A DNA stretch of 12,500 bases, taken from NCBI GenBank assembly GCA_030674155.1, contig CM060320.1, positions 23,245,355 to 23,257,854 of the forward strand, given 5' to 3'. The stretch is from Stramonita haemastoma (Eukaryota > Mollusca > Gastropoda > Neogastropoda > Muricidae). Shown in pieces: positions 8,214-12,500 of the stretch (within the stretch, counting starts at the first letter, position 1; each line of letters opens with the position of its first letter). The translations under genes and the position numbers were made by a program. The notes beneath the pieces were generated by a model. It made no database searches, was not told the origin of the DNA, and was given only the letters and a program-made list of their open reading frames with translations.

Positions 8214-8300
8214 CACGCGCGCGCGCACGCGCGCGCGCATGCAAGCACCTCGTTTGACACAGTCAACGCGCGCGCGCGCGCGCGCGTGCGTGTGTGTAAA
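8214..8300. repeat. (CG)n-rich alternating purine-pyrimidine tract
   Basis: ACACGCGCGCGCGCACGCGCG at about 8214-8235 and a run of about ten CG steps at 8267-8286 flowing into GTGCGTGTGTGT. Such alternating tracts are the classical Z-DNA-forming type. Unmethylated or methylated state cannot be told from sequence. Confidence 0.85.
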
Positions 8301-8411
8301 GGGTAGAGTGTGCACATGCACGCATGCACGCACGCACACACGCACATACACATCTATAGATACAGACCTATATTTTTTTCCATTTTTTTCCCATATGCAT
8401 TAATAGAAATG
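8255..8411 (+). repeat. Local duplication unit, copy 2
   Basis: TGACACAGTCAAC at 8255-8267 is followed by (CG)n in place of (GT)n, then AAAGGGTAGAGTG, CGCA-rich array, TCTATAGATA at 8353-8362, the T-rich block, ATATGCATTAA and TAGAAA. This is a diverged second copy of 7836-8040. Confidence 0.75.
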
Positions 8412-8420
8412 TGTGTGTGT

Positions 8421-8453
8421 CAATCAATCAATCAAATTTTTATTTCCAGATGG

Positions 8454-8457
<4 letters not shown>
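8421..8457 (-). mobile_element. Retroposon 3' end with (ATTG)n tail
   Basis: On the minus strand the sequence reads ATCTGGAAATAAAAATTTG and then four ATTG/TTGA units, followed by (AC)n. An AATAAA plus a short tandem tail is typical of LINE or SINE 3' ends. The body is not present, because the other side at 8457 enters (GT)n. Confidence 0.45.
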
Positions 8458-8519
<62 letters not shown>

Positions 8520-8554
8520 AACGACATAGCGTGCGTGCGTGCGTGCGTGCGTGC

Positions 8555-8634
<80 letters not shown>

Positions 8635-8700
8635 AGAGCGTGTGAGCACGCACACACGCGCGTGCATGCAAGCGCTGTGCTGTTGAAACACACACACACA
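8457..8700. repeat. Compound block (GT)n-(GCGT)n-(GA)n-(CA)n, copy 1
   Basis: (GT)n at 8457-8518 ends in GAACGACATAGCG. Then come (GCGT)n at about 8529-8553, (GA)n at about 8557-8637, GCGTGTGAGCACGCACACACGCGCG, TGCAAGCGCTGTGCTGTTGAAA and (CA)n to 8700. The order repeats at 8757-9017, so the block was copied as a unit. Confidence 0.93.
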
Positions 8701-8756
8701 CTATGTTGTTGATGCTATTTGCTTGTACGTACGTGGGTGTGTGCATGCATACATGC
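8701..8756 (+). repeat. Linker of the duplicated compound block
   Basis: CTATGTTGTTGATGCTATTTG, then CTTGTACGTACGTGGGTGTGTGCATGC at 8701-8748. It recurs almost unchanged at 9017-9064, placing it in the duplicated unit. Confidence 0.8.
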
Positions 8757-8819
8757 ATGTGTGTGTGTGTGTGTGTGTTGTGTGTGTGTGTGTGTGTGAG
8801 TGTGTGTGTGAACGACATA

Positions 8820-8862
<43 letters not shown>

Positions 8863-8865
8863 TGT

Positions 8866-8953
<88 letters not shown>

Positions 8954-9017
8954 TGTGTGCACGCACACACGCGCGCGCACATGCAAGCGCTGTACTGTTG
9001 AAACACACACACACACT
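8757..9017. repeat. Compound block (GT)n-(GCGT)n-(GA)n-(CA)n, copy 2
   Basis: This has the same order as 8457-8700. GAACGACATAGCG recurs with a spacing of 291 bases and TGTTGAAACAC with 315, so the arrays inside differ in length: (GCGT)n is longer here, at about 8822-8862. Confidence 0.93.
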
Positions 9018-9056
9018 ATGTTGTTGATACTATTTGCTTGTACGTACGTGGGTGTA

Positions 9057-9990
<934 letters not shown>

Positions 9991-9998
9991 ACATCCCT

Positions 9999-10000
9999 AC

Positions 10001-10045
<45 letters not shown>
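9999..10045. repeat. (CTGT)n-(CT)n array
   Basis: CTGT units at about 10002-10030 pass into CT units to 10046, where retroposon copy E begins. Confidence 0.93.
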
Positions 10046-10218
<173 letters not shown>

Positions 10219-10254
10219 CATACCACAACTAGTGAAAAGACATTAAATGAATTT

Positions 10255-10320
<66 letters not shown>
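10255..10320. repeat. (CA)n array
   Basis: An uninterrupted CA repeat of about 65 bases, preceded by unique sequence of about 35 bases after the (CT)n array. Confidence 0.97.
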
Positions 10321-10323
<3 letters not shown>

Positions 10324-10419
10324 TTGTTTTTGTTGATGTTTTGATTTGATTTAGGTGTGGTTTTGTTCCCAAAGTGCATTTGTAAGGATAATCAATCAGC
10401 TGCAGTGGAAGCAATGGTA

Positions 10420-10521
<102 letters not shown>

Positions 10522-10699
10522 GAACAGGTTATGATGTATGGGATGCCTTTAGCAAAGTCGACATACGTTTCTTTTCACTAAGTGCAATGTGTTTTGTTTA
10601 ATTTTTTTAAAAACTTATCTACATCAAAAATAAAGTATTAGATAGTATGACATGTTGTACTCATTTGTGCACTGGCATACAACTATGCGTGCAGTGTGT

Positions 10700-11090
<391 letters not shown>

Positions 11091-11164
11091 TATCTGTTTT
11101 TAATAATTGAATCTGAGTGTTTTGGGTTATAAATGTTTGTGTTTATCTTTTTTATGTATATATA

Positions 11165-11206
11165 TGGCTTGTGACCACGCGAATTCCTCTTTGATAAAGT
11201 GGTGGT
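11165..11206 (+). mobile_element. Possible retroposon 3' end, second type, copy 1
   Basis: GCTTGTGACCACGCGAATTCCTCTTTGATAAAG resembles 11308-11352 (GCTTGTAACC, CATGAATTTCTCT and GATAATAAA). Both have the shape of a LINE or SINE 3' end. No target duplication or body is visible, so this is tentative. Confidence 0.35.
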
Positions 11207-11307
11207 AATGGTATTGGTATGGGTATTGTCTTGTAGTGTGTGCGATGTAATCATTGCATACTGTGCTGTGTTAATCTGCCATTTTTTTCCTGTTTACTTT
11301 TTTATTC

Positions 11308-11385
11308 ACAGCTTGTAACCCACATGAATTTCTCTACTTGTGAGATAATAAATCTTTGAAATGTGAAATTGTGAATTGTGAATCA
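11308..11385 (+). mobile_element. Possible retroposon 3' end, second type, copy 2
   Basis: CAGCTTGTAACCCACATGAA, TTTCTCTACTTGTGAGATAA, an AATAAA at about 11347, then a tandem tail of TGTGAAAT/TGTGAATT units to about 11385. AATAAA plus a short tandem tail is typical of non-LTR element 3' ends. The body upstream is not recognised. Confidence 0.45.
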
Positions 11386-11573
11386 ATCTACGTTTGTGTT
11401 GTCTGTGCATCTCTTTGCAACATTTTCAGCAACTTTTTTGTTTGTATTGTTTGAAATTATTATTGTAATGCACACAAGTACCAACATGCATCTCTACTTT
11501 AAAGTCCTCATCTCATCCCCCCCCCCCCTTTCCTCTGATATTAAGTGAACAGACTAGGGCCTACCAGACTACC

Positions 11574-11607
11574 TTAAGTGTTAGCCTAGCCTAGGCCTAA
11601 CACTTTA
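11574..11607. repeat. Inverted repeat with CCTAGG core
   Basis: TTAAGTGTTAG at 11574-11584 pairs with CTAACACTT at 11597-11605 (then TAA with one extra T), and the loop contains CCTAGCCTAGG. A C run lies just upstream at 11517-11528. Confidence 0.6.
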
Positions 11608-11609
11608 AT

Positions 11610-11950
11610 TTCCCCAGCCAGAAATAAAAGAAGGCAGAGGCCGAGGAACTGACCAAACCAGCATCACTCCTCACCCATCAGGCATCCCAAACACTGGACC
11701 CAAAGTGTCAGAGTCAAAGGCCGGGCTGACACGAAACTGCAAAAACAATCAAAGGTCAAGGTTTGCAGCGCCAGAATAGCTAAATTAAAGGCCATCTTCG
11801 TCCTTGTCAAACAGTGCACAGTGGCAAGTTGTGGCTCCTTACCAGGCTCAAAACCTGAATCCCTCATAGGCTGGTTTTCGGAGATGTGATGTAACACAGA
11901 TCATGCCTACCACATGTGGCCTTCTACACGCTAGTCTGTATATTAGGTAA
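11610..11950. other. Unique sequence without recognised gene
   Basis: A minus-strand open frame of 77 codons exists at 11664-11897, but it has no motif I know. The region lacks other visible structure. Confidence 0.45.
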
Positions 11951-11952
11951 TT

Positions 11953-12010
11953 GGAAAAAAAGTCACAGGAAAAAAGTCACAGAAAAAAAGTCACAGGAAA
12001 AAAAGTCACA
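11953..12010. repeat. Four tandem copies of an AAAAAAAGTCACAGG-type unit
   Basis: GGAAAAAAAGTCACA repeats four times with a period of 14 or 15 bases, differing only in A-run length and one G. It ends where (CGTG)n begins. Confidence 0.9.
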
Positions 12011-12012
12011 AG

Positions 12013-12033
12013 CTCGCGTGCGTGCGTGCGTGC

Positions 12034-12108
<75 letters not shown>

Positions 12109-12213
12109 TGTGAGTGTGTGTGTATGCATTGTACTGCACTGCACATTTTTCTTGATGATATTGCTCTTATTTTACTTTTATTCTCTGGCCTGCGTGCGTG
12201 CGTGCGCACGTGC

Positions 12214-12266
<53 letters not shown>

Positions 12267-12500
12267 TGTGTGTGTATGCATTGTACTGCACTGCACATTT
12301 TTCTTGATGATAATGCTCTTATTTTACTTTTATTCTCTGGCCTGCGTGCGTGCGTGCGTGCGTGTGTGCGTGCGTGCGTGTGTGCGTGCGTGCGTGCGTG
12401 CGTGCGTGTGTGTGTGTGTTTGTGTGTGTGAGTGTGTGTATGCATTGTACTGCACTGCACATTTTCTTGATGATATTGCTCTTATTTTACTTTTATTCTC
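12013..12500 (+). repeat. Tandem array of about 150-164-bp units, at least three copies
   Basis: Each unit has (CGTG)n, (TG)n, GAGTGTGTG, TATGCATTGTACTGCACTGC, then a TTTTTCTTGATGATATTGC block and CTCTTATTTTACTTTTATTC, ending TCTGGCCTGCG. ATGCATTG occurs at 12124, 12276 and 12440, giving steps of 152 and 164 bases. The constant part differs by one or two bases between copies, while the array part varies in length and composition. The third copy is cut by the window edge, so the total copy number is unknown. Confidence 0.92.

Noticed and set aside
11664..11897. Minus-strand open frame of 77 codons
   Set aside because: No motif, short, and length is within chance for this composition.
12013..12500. 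CRISPR-like array of repeats and spacers
   Set aside because: The repeat unit is long, the variable part is a simple repeat, and the sequence is clearly eukaryotic.

Overview
This is a eukaryotic window with no prokaryotic features and no intact gene that I can support. It looks like gene-poor, repeat-dense DNA of a marine invertebrate, most likely a mollusc and possibly a gastropod. Four things point that way. There are very many long (CA)n, (GA)n, (GACA)n and (CGCA)n microsatellites, roughly a quarter of the window by hand count. Short retroposons carry a GGATGAGAC...AAACCGAGG-type segment of the kind I associate with invertebrate genomes. A reverse-strand pseudogene belongs to an uncharacterised multicopy protein family that I recall from molluscs and cnidarians. 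A decayed non-LTR-type RNase H domain is also present. The species assignment is inference.

Layout. At 1-570 lie two reverse-oriented copies of a short retroposon, with (GT)n-(AG)n between them and (CA)/(CGCA) arrays after. At 670-1850 is a broken RNase H region of a retrotransposon. It is split at 1004-1425 by a 422-bp non-autonomous DNA transposon with inverted terminal repeats and a candidate 4-bp ATTT target duplication: a clear nested insertion. At 2170-3290 are compound microsatellites and a forward copy of the same retroposon whose AT-rich 3' tail runs into (CA)n. At 3290-4980 is mostly unique non-coding sequence with (CTGT), (CA) and (CGCA) arrays and two foldback structures.

From 7780 down to 5047 the reverse strand carries one broken gene of an uncharacterised family. 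It has an N-terminal Cys/His cluster, a central conserved domain and a C-terminal conserved block. Two in-frame stops, about three frameshifts and a 354-bp interruption that includes a (CA)n array break it, and the family's extreme C-terminus appears to be missing.

From 7830 to 9270 the sequence is almost entirely compound microsatellite. At least two larger units have been duplicated locally there, with spacings of about 370-420 bp and 290-315 bp. From 9270 to 11950 are unique AT-rich stretches, a poly-G run, two more copies of the retroposon, a second type of retroposon 3' end and more arrays. From 12010 to the end is a tandem repeat of about 150-164 bp per unit, each unit consisting of a variable (CGTG)/(TG) array plus a constant segment of about 75 bp.

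No working pathway is encoded here. The parts are related by mobility and repeat expansion. Retroposon tails repeatedly abut microsatellites, one transposon has landed inside another, and a possibly mobile-element-related gene has decayed. I found no convincing novel functional system. The best leads are the uncharacterised gene family, the short inverted-repeat transposon and the link between retroposon tails and microsatellites.
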